Shown in pieces: positions 48,361-55,929 of a stretch of DNA of 64,000 nucleotides. This DNA comes from Teredinibacter franksiae (lineage in GTDB: Bacteria; Pseudomonadota; Gammaproteobacteria; Pseudomonadales; Cellvibrionaceae): positions 9,388-73,387 of the forward strand of contig NZ_JACJUV010000005.1 in assembly GCF_014218805.1 (NCBI RefSeq). Reading direction: 5' to 3'. The position numbers were made by a program, and so were the translations under genes. Position 1 is the first letter of the stretch; each line of letters begins with the position of its first letter. Below the pieces are notes generated by a model that saw nothing but the letters and a program-made list of their open reading frames with translations, did no database searches and was not told the DNA's origin.

Positions 48361-49522
48361 TATGCAGTTCCTGTTCGTAAGCACCTTCGCTTTCGAAATA
48401 CCCTTGTGGTGAATATTCACCCTCAACAGCACCGCCTCTTGTAAGTTCCGGCGGCGCGTGTGGCTCTTCTAGCTCAAGGTAAGCGTCCATATCAGCATGA
48501 AAGTATTCATGGAGAACTTGCCAGTGATAGCTTTTTTGTTGAGCAAAGTAGGGCTCTAAATCGCACGCGTGGGTTGCTCTTAACCGAGCGAAATTGGTGA
48601 AATAATCGGGGAAGTAATTTAAGGGGTTGAAATTATCTAGCTCTGTTTGAATATTTTCCAATACCACCGCGGCTTTTAAAGCTTGTTTTGATTCAATGAG
48701 CTTTTCAAAAATGGATATCCGGCGGAATAATAGCTGCAATGCTAGAGAGGGCTTGAACTGAGTTGTGTCTATACCCAGGCTTTTTTGGTGGCATGGGTGC
48801 ATTTCTGAAGTCAGCGTTTCACAGCCTTGCGTTCCTATAGAAGCGTCTTCAACGTGTTGATTATCGAGCGACTCTTCTACCGGTTTTTGAGCGAGCATCT
48901 GTTGATCGTATACGCCTTTTTCTTGATCAATTTCATATTGTTGCGAGGAGAAACAGCCATGAACGCATCTTATTGCGGAGTAAACATCTTCAGCAACAAA
49001 GTTGTACTGTGTTTCAAGCCATGATCGAACCGTATCGAGTGAGTCTAAAGCCAGTTGTGGCGGCTCGTTTTGAGATTGTTGTTGATTCAGAGGGCTTTCC
49101 AATCGCGCATGTACTTTACGAAAAAACAAGGCCAAGCTGTTGTTGAATACTATCGCATTGGTTTTATTTTTTTTGCCGTTAAGGGTTGCTTGCCAGGGGT
49201 GTTGGGCGTGGGCAACAACCTTTGTTAGGGTTGTTATAACAGTAGCAAATTCTCCGCCGGGGTTTGTTACCCACAAACTGTACAGGTAATAGACGCAGAT
49301 ACGAATATCACAAAGGCATAAAAGGGGCAGTGTATCAGCGAGTGAAACAATGTGCTCATAGTCGCCTTTTTGCCAGAATGAGCACATACGGTTAAAACAT
49401 TCCTCCACCTGGATAATAACGGCTTCGCTGGCTTTGCCATCTTCAGCGCTAATAGCGTCGAAACTCTCTGGCAGTGTTTGTAGCTTTTCAAAAGCCAAAG
49501 ATTTTAGATATGAATCCGGCAT
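48353..49522 (-). CDS. IglI/TssA-like T6SS protein
   Basis: 389 residues from ATG 49522, preceded by GGAGG at five bases and overlapping the TssG-like stop by 19 bases. The C-terminal quarter (LLFRRISIFEKLIESKQALKAAVV ... FNPLNYFPDYFTNFARL ... WQVLHEYFHADMDAYLE) matches the type VI secretion IglI family and the helical C-terminus of some TssA/VasJ proteins. The middle is low-complexity and Gln-rich. It likely helps sheath/baseplate assembly. A firm assignment needs a profile search. Confidence 0.6.
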   Translation of the reverse strand: MPDSYLKSLAFEKLQTLPESFDAISAEDGKASEAVIIQVEECFNRMCSFWQKGDYEHIVSLADTLPLLCLCDIRICVYYLYSLWVTNPGGEFATVITTLTKVVAHAQHPWQATLNGKKNKTNAIVFNNSLALFFRKVHARLESPLNQQQSQNEPPQLALDSLDTVRSWLETQYNFVAEDVYSAIRCVHGCFSSQQYEIDQEKGVYDQQMLAQKPVEESLDNQHVEDASIGTQGCETLTSEMHPCHQKSLGIDTTQFKPSLALQLLFRRISIFEKLIESKQALKAAVVLENIQTELDNFNPLNYFPDYFTNFARLRATHACDLEPYFAQQKSYHWQVLHEYFHADMDAYLELEEPHAPPELTRGGAVEGEYSPQGYFESEGAYEQELHND

Positions 49523-50508
49523 GTATCCTCCCACACAATATTTTGATTCTCCTGTTGTTCGGCGTTGCATTCCTCTGTATTCAATGGTTCAAATATAGGT
49601 TCAATAGGGCCTTGGTGTATCGTAATAGTCTGCATCGGCATCATTTGATCGCGCTGTTCTAAACCCTGGGCGGAGCGATAAAATGGGTCGTAACCCAAGC
49701 TGCTGTAATCAATGAGTTTTAAGTGCTTGTTGGAATGGCTTAAGCGCAAACAAATCTCCAACGACATGGATAGCGCGTTTAACCAAGGGAACACCCACTC
49801 ATTCACGCGTTGCCGTACTACTAATGTGCAATCTTCAAGGCTTTTGCCCATATGTGGGCGTTGCGTCATAATTATTTTCACACATTGGGTGTGCTGTGTA
49901 TTTTGATTTGCTTGTTCCCTGTATTGACCTAAGGATGAACTACCCAGCACTGGAAGACGTTGGGCCGTGTTGCTGGCCCATGGTATACGTGTTAGTGATA
50001 TGTAAAACTCCGGAAAGGCGCGTTCAAACAACCAGTGCAAGCTGCTTTCACTGCGCATGTTCTGCAGTTCTGTGTAACACTTTTTTGTATGCTGCCAGCT
50101 CTCAAAATAAATTTTGTTTATTTCTGGATAAACCTGCCCAAGATAGTTAGCAATAAGAATGTGGTCATAAAACTGAAAGAAGGTTTGCAAGCTCTGCTCG
50201 TTCACATCGGGGCGATCCATAAACTGGCGTATATGCGCAGGGAGAATACCCGTAGAAGCCAATAGCCCAAGGTTTAATTCAATAAATGCGCTGTTGGTAA
50301 ATTCGCTGTGTTCATACAATGTAACGGATTCGATCACTCTATTTTGTGAACTAAGGCTATTGTGACTGGAAAACCATATATCTTGCTCTTGGAAACCTTC
50401 GTGTTTCAATAACCGCAACAACGCAATTAGGTCAAATTCGCCCAAGCGCTGGTTGATTTCGCGTTCCAGTGATAACGGGCTAGTATCGAAATTAAGCGAG
50501 GGCTTCAT
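49504..50508 (-). CDS. TssG-like T6SS baseplate component
   Basis: 334 residues from ATG 50508, preceded by GGGAG. Although divergent, it has the TssG layout: an N-terminal LGEFDLIALLRLLKHEG, then IELNLGLLASTGILPAHIRQFM (the family NFxGLxGPxGxLPxHYTE position), DVNEQSLQTFFQFYDHILIANYL (xALxxFLDxFxHRL) and a C-terminal LSLEICLRLSHSNKHLKLIDYSSLGYD. It forms the baseplate wedge with TssF, TssE and TssK. It lies between the DotU-like and IglI-like genes, as IglJ does around DotU and IglI in Francisella. Confidence 0.68.
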   Translation of the reverse strand: MKPSLNFDTSPLSLEREINQRLGEFDLIALLRLLKHEGFQEQDIWFSSHNSLSSQNRVIESVTLYEHSEFTNSAFIELNLGLLASTGILPAHIRQFMDRPDVNEQSLQTFFQFYDHILIANYLGQVYPEINKIYFESWQHTKKCYTELQNMRSESSLHWLFERAFPEFYISLTRIPWASNTAQRLPVLGSSSLGQYREQANQNTQHTQCVKIIMTQRPHMGKSLEDCTLVVRQRVNEWVFPWLNALSMSLEICLRLSHSNKHLKLIDYSSLGYDPFYRSAQGLEQRDQMMPMQTITIHQGPIEPIFEPLNTEECNAEQQENQNIVWEDTCRIHI

Positions 50509-51139
50509 TGTGCTCTCCCAGTAGCGGTTCAAGCTGATTACGATTGCGAACGAATAGAGGATCTTCATCCACACGAGAGTGTGCAGTACTGGCGCTCGTT
50601 CTAATGACTTGTGCGCAGCGTTGACGAATACGCTCCAGCTGCATTTGTTTGTATAAATAGCAGCCCTTAAACCCTTGTTTTAAGCAAAAATAGTACACTT
50701 CCACAACAATACTGTATTTATCACTGCGTTCCAGTAGCTCTTCCAGGTAGAAAAAAAATCGTTCCCCGCCGTTACGGCAGTGTAAAAACTGTTTTTGTAA
50801 GGTTGGCCATTTTGATTGTACTATTTGTAATCTGTTGTTAGGCCCATTGTCATTTCTAATGCATAAACTTTGTGTAAGCTTTTTGGTCAGTACGGATTCA
50901 TCGCAGTGAAAAATAAGCGCACTCATCAAATACATCAGCGCCTTTTCGGGTATCAGTGGCGTTAGGTTTTTTTTACATTCTTTTAGGTTATTGGCAATCT
51001 CTTGGTACAAAGGCATACAGTCAAGGGTGTCGTCATCAGAAACGAGTAGGTCTTGCGCGCTCATTTCCAACATTTTTTTGTAGGTATTCTCCAAAGCAGA
51101 AAAATACAGATAGAGGGCGTCCCACGCTTGGCTATTCAT
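50492..51139 (-). CDS. DotU/TssL-like protein lacking a membrane anchor
   Basis: 215 residues from ATG 51139. The DotU core is clear: SALIFHCDESVLTKKL (family ALxDExxL), WPTLQKQFLHCRNGGERFFFYLEELL and EVYYFCLKQGFKGCY. Canonical TssL ends in one C-terminal transmembrane helix; the tail here (after ~170) is charged and has no hydrophobic span. It overlaps tssF by eight bases. It may attach to the membrane only through the TssM-like protein. Confidence 0.75.
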   Translation of the reverse strand: MNSQAWDALYLYFSALENTYKKMLEMSAQDLLVSDDDTLDCMPLYQEIANNLKECKKNLTPLIPEKALMYLMSALIFHCDESVLTKKLTQSLCIRNDNGPNNRLQIVQSKWPTLQKQFLHCRNGGERFFFYLEELLERSDKYSIVVEVYYFCLKQGFKGCYLYKQMQLERIRQRCAQVIRTSASTAHSRVDEDPLFVRNRNQLEPLLGEHNEALA

Positions 51140-53036
51140 AGTAGCCACCATGCTCAAGTAAATAGTCGTTGCCGTCATCGTCTCCAATAATAAATAGCCT
51201 CTCCGGGCACGGAGGGATTAGCCTGTAATCATCTGTTTTTCCGCCATCTGTAGTTTGATTGTATGCATCTACGATCTCTTCATTAATAGTATTGCTAATA
51301 GATACTCCATCCTGAGCAAGGGAGTTTGTTTGTAAGCTTACCTGAATGTCAGTATTCGCAATCCACACATTGAGCAGTGCCTCCAGTCGGGAAAAGAACG
51401 CATTCAATAGCGGCGTTAAAGCGGGGGGGAAATCATAGAGTGAAAATTGGTAGTTGCTATAGGCCCTGAATGCTTGGCTTGAAAAGCCTAAATCGTTTCC
51501 CTTTGGTTTTTCGTGGCCAACACGAACACTTTTAAGCAAGGCCTTAACGTTTTTGAATTCACGATGAAATACAGAAGATAAACTTTCTAGAATAAATACG
51601 ATGTCGTCGAGGCTTAGCACCCCTTTGTTTTTCAGCAGGCTTAACTCCAGTAAGCTTTGTGCATCGTCTTCACTTGATGGAATGTGGGCAACCGGAGGGC
51701 TGAAGACTCGCCAGTTTAAACCGGGAATATCCAAATGGCGTGTACGAGCTTTCAGTTTTTGCCACAGGTGCTTACTAAATTCGGGCTGATGCCAAAGGGC
51801 ATCAATGGTGATTTTTTCTGGTTTCTTGAATGCACTGGCTAACTGAATATCAATAGACCATTGGCTTTTCCCTTGGGCGTTGGCGTGCAGATTATTCTTG
51901 CTTTGGTCGTGAATATCATAGGCGGCATCGCCGCTCTTTAGTATGCCTGGGCGTAAAGCCTCTCGGTTTTTGGCTGTGCCTTTATATACGCCTAAACAGT
52001 TAAGCAGGCAAAGGTCTGCTGCAGTCGATGGTGGGCGAATAGCGTGCGCACTTTGCGTTGCATCGAAAGCAATCGTTTCAGCTTGTTCCTGTACGACATT
52101 TTCAACACAGATAACGTCGAGTTGAAACAAGTCAGACGATAGTTTTAATTGTTGTGGCCAGTGGCCCTTCAGGGTAAGGGTAAGTTCACAACGCTGCCAC
52201 TGTTGTGGTGCGCTGTGAAAGTAAAGGTTTAAATAGTTTTCCTGTTGTGGCAACTGAAAGTAGCGACGTACACTTTCAACCGGGTGTAAATCGCGTGTTG
52301 GTTCGTCGGGCGCTTGTTGTACGCTTTCGCTCAAGCAGGCACCCACGGTGAAGCGACCTTGCACGGTTGTATGGCCGTCAAATAAGGCGCATACATGCAC
52401 TAATTGTTGCTGGAGCACTTGTTTTAACAGCAAGGACATGGGGAAATTATTGTTTACCGTCAAATACAGGGGTAAATGATCTAGCTGGCCTGGTACCGGT
52501 GTGTGGGCCTTAAGGTCAATGAGTAGTTGGTTGTTGCCCGCGCCCACAACAGAGCTATCCACTTTATAACCCGCCCGCTCGATGGCGATTGGGCGCAAGG
52601 GTAGGCCGTATACGCTGCGGTATTGTGCTTGTTCGCCTTCATCACTGCTAAGGGTAAAAACACAGCCGGGTTTAATATCGCAAGCTTCAGTAATGTAGCG
52701 AGTATTGGCTCGCAATAAGGCCATGGAAGGCACCGGCGAGCTTAGGTAAGGTAAAAGTTGTTGAAAAACGCGCAGATGTAGCTGGTCGATTTGTTGCTTG
52801 CCGGCTAAACGTCCCTTGGCCATAAAGGCGGCCATGGCTTCGGTCAGGCGTTTTACGTCTGGGTCATCATGTTCTGCCGGTACTTGGTTATGCAAGCTCA
52901 AAAACCGCGTTTGAATGCTAGAAAGAAAAGCGAGCTCTTCATCGAAGGCACTTTGCCTGTCAAACATTTCGCTTTCGTCAATTGTGTTTATTGGGTTTTC
53001 ACTAGTGAGTGGTTTTTTGGGCATAGTCTTTTTCAT
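51132..53036 (-). CDS. tssF: T6SS baseplate protein TssF
   Basis: 634 residues with the TssF (VasA/ImpG) signature: DPDVKRLTEAMAAFMAKGRL, then LLPYLSSPVPSMALLRAN near the N-terminus, and FTLSSDEGEQAQYRSVYGLPLRPI. A central beta-rich region and an FDxLALLELSLLKNKGVLSLDD-like C-terminal part are present. It builds the wedge of the contractile baseplate with TssG/E/K. It sits seven bases after the beta-helix spike gene and overlaps the DotU-like gene. Confidence 0.85.
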   Translation of the reverse strand: MKKTMPKKPLTSENPINTIDESEMFDRQSAFDEELAFLSSIQTRFLSLHNQVPAEHDDPDVKRLTEAMAAFMAKGRLAGKQQIDQLHLRVFQQLLPYLSSPVPSMALLRANTRYITEACDIKPGCVFTLSSDEGEQAQYRSVYGLPLRPIAIERAGYKVDSSVVGAGNNQLLIDLKAHTPVPGQLDHLPLYLTVNNNFPMSLLLKQVLQQQLVHVCALFDGHTTVQGRFTVGACLSESVQQAPDEPTRDLHPVESVRRYFQLPQQENYLNLYFHSAPQQWQRCELTLTLKGHWPQQLKLSSDLFQLDVICVENVVQEQAETIAFDATQSAHAIRPPSTAADLCLLNCLGVYKGTAKNREALRPGILKSGDAAYDIHDQSKNNLHANAQGKSQWSIDIQLASAFKKPEKITIDALWHQPEFSKHLWQKLKARTRHLDIPGLNWRVFSPPVAHIPSSEDDAQSLLELSLLKNKGVLSLDDIVFILESLSSVFHREFKNVKALLKSVRVGHEKPKGNDLGFSSQAFRAYSNYQFSLYDFPPALTPLLNAFFSRLEALLNVWIANTDIQVSLQTNSLAQDGVSISNTINEEIVDAYNQTTDGGKTDDYRLIPPCPERLFIIGDDDGNDYLLEHGGYYE

Positions 53037-53043
53037 CTACTGC

Positions 53044-53454
53044 TTATTGCAGCTTAATGATGCCTCCGGTCGCGCTGATTTGAGCAGAGCCTGAAAGTTC
53101 AATATTGGTACCTTCAATACCAATATCAGCGGCTTTAAAGCTGGCGCCGGTGGCGGCTTCGGCATTTAAGTTAGCGTCGCTTTTTATCGAAAAATCACTT
53201 CCGCTGTTCAATGCCACTGTATTGTTGGCACTGCAACTTATGGTTTCGGCGGTGAGTTCAAAGGTTTTACAATTCATAGAAATTTTGTCCGGCGCCTGAG
53301 TAATAGTGCTGGTATCGCTCGCGCCTTTACTGGTAGTGGTAATCGAATCGCCATTAAGCACAACAGTGTGGGTAATATTGCCGTTCTCATTATCGAGGGT
53401 AATGGTAATACCGTCGGTTTTATTGAGTTCAACACGACACATGAGCGCGCTCAT
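53044..53454 (-). CDS. Stand-alone beta-helix spike protein (VgrG C-terminal / short VgrG-like)
   Basis: 136-residue protein made almost entirely of short beta repeats: ITITLDNENGNI, VVLNGDSITTTS, ISMNCKTFELTAETISCSA, FSIKSDANLNAEA, ASFKAADIGIEGTNIEL and a terminal ISATGGIIKLQ. This is the pattern of the triangular beta-helix needle at the end of VgrG/gp5. There is no gp27 hub or OB domain. The short VgrG of Francisella has the same architecture. It overlaps tssE by four bases (ATGA). It should trimerise and carry the DUF4280 tip. Confidence 0.75.
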   Translation of the reverse strand: MSALMCRVELNKTDGITITLDNENGNITHTVVLNGDSITTTSKGASDTSTITQAPDKISMNCKTFELTAETISCSANNTVALNSGSDFSIKSDANLNAEAATGASFKAADIGIEGTNIELSGSAQISATGGIIKLQ

Positions 53455-53858
53455 ACGAACACTCCATTGCTGTGTCGTAGGCTCTGTTGATACGTGTCCT
53501 TGGTCAGCTCAAGGGTAAAATGTATTTTTTGGTTGGTTAGCTGTGCTTGTACCGCAAGGTGCCAGTAAGACGCGTTGTTTCCAACCAGGCTCACCTGTAC
53601 ATCATGCAAACGTTTTTCATGTTGCTCTATTTGTTGTTGTATATCTTTACAAAGCTGGTGCATAAGGGCTTCGCTTAAGGAGTGCTCAGAATAATCCAGC
53701 AAGCCGAAATTTTGGCTTGGATCGATACTTCTGCGTGACTGAAGTATAATTTGCAAATTGTCGATAATATTCTGTAGCTGGCCGCCGTCATTTCGCGAAG
53801 CTAAGCTGGCCGGTATTGCGCCGGCTTTGGGGTCGATAAATCTATTAAGCAACGCCAT
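53451..53858 (-). CDS. tssE: T6SS baseplate protein TssE (gp25-like)
   Basis: 135 residues from ATG 53858, matching the GPW/gp25 family: MALLNRFIDP, IIDNLQIILQSRRSID, FGLLDYSE and a C-terminal beta part IHFTLELTKDTYQQSL. The family Glu-Arg-rich motif is preserved as LQSRRS. It links the sheath to the baseplate and overlaps the end of tssK by 14 bases. The longer frame to 53969 lies inside tssK and is not used. Confidence 0.82.
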   Translation of the reverse strand: MALLNRFIDPKAGAIPASLASRNDGGQLQNIIDNLQIILQSRRSIDPSQNFGLLDYSEHSLSEALMHQLCKDIQQQIEQHEKRLHDVQVSLVGNNASYWHLAVQAQLTNQKIHFTLELTKDTYQQSLRHSNGVFV

Positions 53859-55209
53859 GACGCACCATTTTCTTTCTTTTTGGCACGTGCTGTAACTGCG
53901 TTGGCTGATAAAAAATATAAAACGTATAACCTTCGAACTCCGGTTGGGCCAAAAACGCAATACTGCCATCTTCCTGTATGTGCCTTAGCTCTTCCCCGTG
54001 TTGCAATTGAAAGCATTGGGTAGACTCGCCAAAGTAGTGTGTTAATGCACTGTGCCTAACCGGTGCTAATGCTGCGCCGCTCAATGCGTAATGATACAAG
54101 GTGCCCATTCGCCTTTGGCTGCTAAGGCAGGGTAGTTGCGCGTCGGGTAATGAGGCTCGTTGGTCGCAATTAATAACTAAATACAGTTTATCCTTAGCGT
54201 GTAAGCTGTTGGGCAACGCAGTTTGATAGCAACCATCTTTTAAGTGCAGCTCAAAGCTTTGGCTGTTGCGGTCTTGTCGTTTTAAGTGGGCGATAATGCT
54301 ACGAAACAAGCGTTTAAAAAGTCCGTGCAAGTCATTGTGGCGATAGTTTTTGATATTCAGGATTTTCCAGTCGCCACTGGATAAGGTTAACTCTCGATTG
54401 AGAATGTGTAGTTGTTCATACAAAAAGTAGGGGTGTAAAAATATTTCACCCGAAACTTTGGTGCTGCCCAAATGATTCGATAAATATTGTAAGGCCTGGC
54501 TCAAAACGCTGGCGCACTGTTTTATTTCATAAAGCCGTACATCAGGTAGTTGTTTTTGCTGATATTGTTTGTGAATATCGCTCAGATGACGACTTAATAA
54601 TACGCTGAGTTGCTGTAAAGGGCGTTGTAGAAATTCGCTGGTACCAACTTGCATCAAAGGTGGAATATAACGTTCCGATAGGCCCCAACTGTTTTTGGAA
54701 CTTTTCTCGAATTCAGCGAATTTTCCATGGTCGACAATGCTGTGATTGTTAACGAGCGCATCGTACTCTTTTGGTAAAGTGGGTTGCAGGCAAAAAAGGA
54801 GTTTAAATAAACGTTGTGGTGCCGTTGTGGCTTCGCCGAGTGTTGATGCTGGGGCTGGTGTATTGTTTTTTTCTTGTAATACTTTTTCTTGCAATACAAA
54901 GTAGTACACTTGGGGACGCGCGCACTCACTAAAATTTAGTGGGGTGCTAATAATTTGAGTATTACCGGGGTAATCCACCATTGCACTTTTACTGCGGGTA
55001 AAAAGGCGCAGCGCTTCTATTTTTAGGCTACCTTGAGCCAGCAGGTAAGCATCCCATTCACACTTGGCAATGCCAAAGCTTGGCAGGCCCTGTGCCTGGT
55101 AATGCAGGCGAGCTTCTCCAGCGAGGGCGTTCTCCTGTGCTAGAAGATGGTCTGGCAGTAATGTTTGCCCCATTTTCCAGTGCACAGGCGCAAGTTTGTG
55201 AATACTCAT
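53845..55209 (-). CDS. tssK: T6SS baseplate-to-membrane adaptor TssK
   Basis: 454 residues. The N-terminus (KLAPVHWKMGQTLLPDHLLAQEN) is the classic TssK start (VxWxEGMxLxPQHFQQxD). The middle shows LQVGTSEFLQRPLQQL and LLSRHLSDIHKQY-type helices, and the C-terminus has IAFLAQPEFEGYTFYIFYQP. TssK joins the baseplate wedges to the TssL/TssM membrane complex. A hairpin-containing gap of 106 bases separates it from the tube gene. Confidence 0.85.
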   Translation of the reverse strand: MSIHKLAPVHWKMGQTLLPDHLLAQENALAGEARLHYQAQGLPSFGIAKCEWDAYLLAQGSLKIEALRLFTRSKSAMVDYPGNTQIISTPLNFSECARPQVYYFVLQEKVLQEKNNTPAPASTLGEATTAPQRLFKLLFCLQPTLPKEYDALVNNHSIVDHGKFAEFEKSSKNSWGLSERYIPPLMQVGTSEFLQRPLQQLSVLLSRHLSDIHKQYQQKQLPDVRLYEIKQCASVLSQALQYLSNHLGSTKVSGEIFLHPYFLYEQLHILNRELTLSSGDWKILNIKNYRHNDLHGLFKRLFRSIIAHLKRQDRNSQSFELHLKDGCYQTALPNSLHAKDKLYLVINCDQRASLPDAQLPCLSSQRRMGTLYHYALSGAALAPVRHSALTHYFGESTQCFQLQHGEELRHIQEDGSIAFLAQPEFEGYTFYIFYQPTQLQHVPKRKKMVRHGVA

Positions 55210-55256
55210 GGTATTGTGCTCTTAATACAGCGTTACTAAGTGTGTTGCGTGTACGC

Positions 55257-55328
55257 CGCCAATGCTAAACGCGCTTCGTGCGCGCTCAATGCTGGCGACA
55301 TACACAAGGTGGCCTTTATGCGGCCACC
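55257..55328. other. Two hairpins between the tube gene and tssK
   Basis: CGCCA...TGGCG enclosing GCGC/GCGC at 55257-55297, and GGTGGCC / GGCCACC at 55308-55328 spanning the tube-gene stop codon. No T-run. They could stabilise upstream mRNA or attenuate downstream genes, raising tube-protein yield. Confidence 0.4.
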
Positions 55329-55894
55329 GTCACACCCCAGGCTTTGGTAAACTTTCCGGTATTGGATACACCATAATGAATTGTTTGCGCCTCTTCTTGC
55401 GGCATAATGCCAACATAGAGTCCGTAGTTTTTGGGTGATACAACTTCCAGAGATTGATCCATTTCTATGCCCAGGCTCAGTTCGCCACCAGACTTTTCTA
55501 CCAGCCCTTTTAGGTCGGTGGTGTCGTTATGAAAGGCTTTGTAATACACTTTTTCTACGGGGTCATAGTCGTAAACGACATAGCCGTATTCCACATTGGT
55601 GTCACTTAGGTCAGAATGTTGCAGTACCACCGAATCTTGTTTATTGGTGGTAGAAACCTGGCAATTAAAACTTAGGGGGTCGGCGTAACCGCCGTTCCAG
55701 AATATGCCAGAAAGCACACCAACAACTTTGATTTTAGTATTATCCTTAATGGCTGTTGGGTCCATTACTTCGATATCTTTGGCAAACTCCTTTCCACCAA
55801 TTTTTAAGGATGTTAAGTGACCGACAACTTCCTGGGAGTCTTTCTCAAAGTTAAAGCCTTGATTAACGCTACAACTAAACGATGTAGAAGCCAT
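55316..55894 (-). CDS. Hcp/IglC-like inner-tube protein
   Basis: 192 residues, third gene of the operon at the position held by the tube subunit in Francisella (after IglA/IglB). Beta-rich, no signal peptide. The N-terminal segment LTSLKIGGKEFAKDIEVM and the tail TGKFTKAWGVTVAA are similar in layout to what I recall of IglC, and the length fits (about 209 for IglC; canonical Hcp ~160). Canonical Hcp motifs are not obvious. The placement is strong and the family match moderate. Confidence 0.65.
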   Translation of the reverse strand: MASTSFSCSVNQGFNFEKDSQEVVGHLTSLKIGGKEFAKDIEVMDPTAIKDNTKIKVVGVLSGIFWNGGYADPLSFNCQVSTTNKQDSVVLQHSDLSDTNVEYGYVVYDYDPVEKVYYKAFHNDTTDLKGLVEKSGGELSLGIEMDQSLEVVSPKNYGLYVGIMPQEEAQTIHYGVSNTGKFTKAWGVTVAA

Positions 55895-55929
55895 TTTTAT
55901 TTCCTCGTTAACAATTCAAATAATTAGAG

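Noticed and set aside
53801..54016. Longer upstream frames for tssE and other T6SS genes
   Set aside because: They lie inside the preceding gene in another frame; the chosen starts have conserved N-termini and overlap spacing typical of translational coupling.
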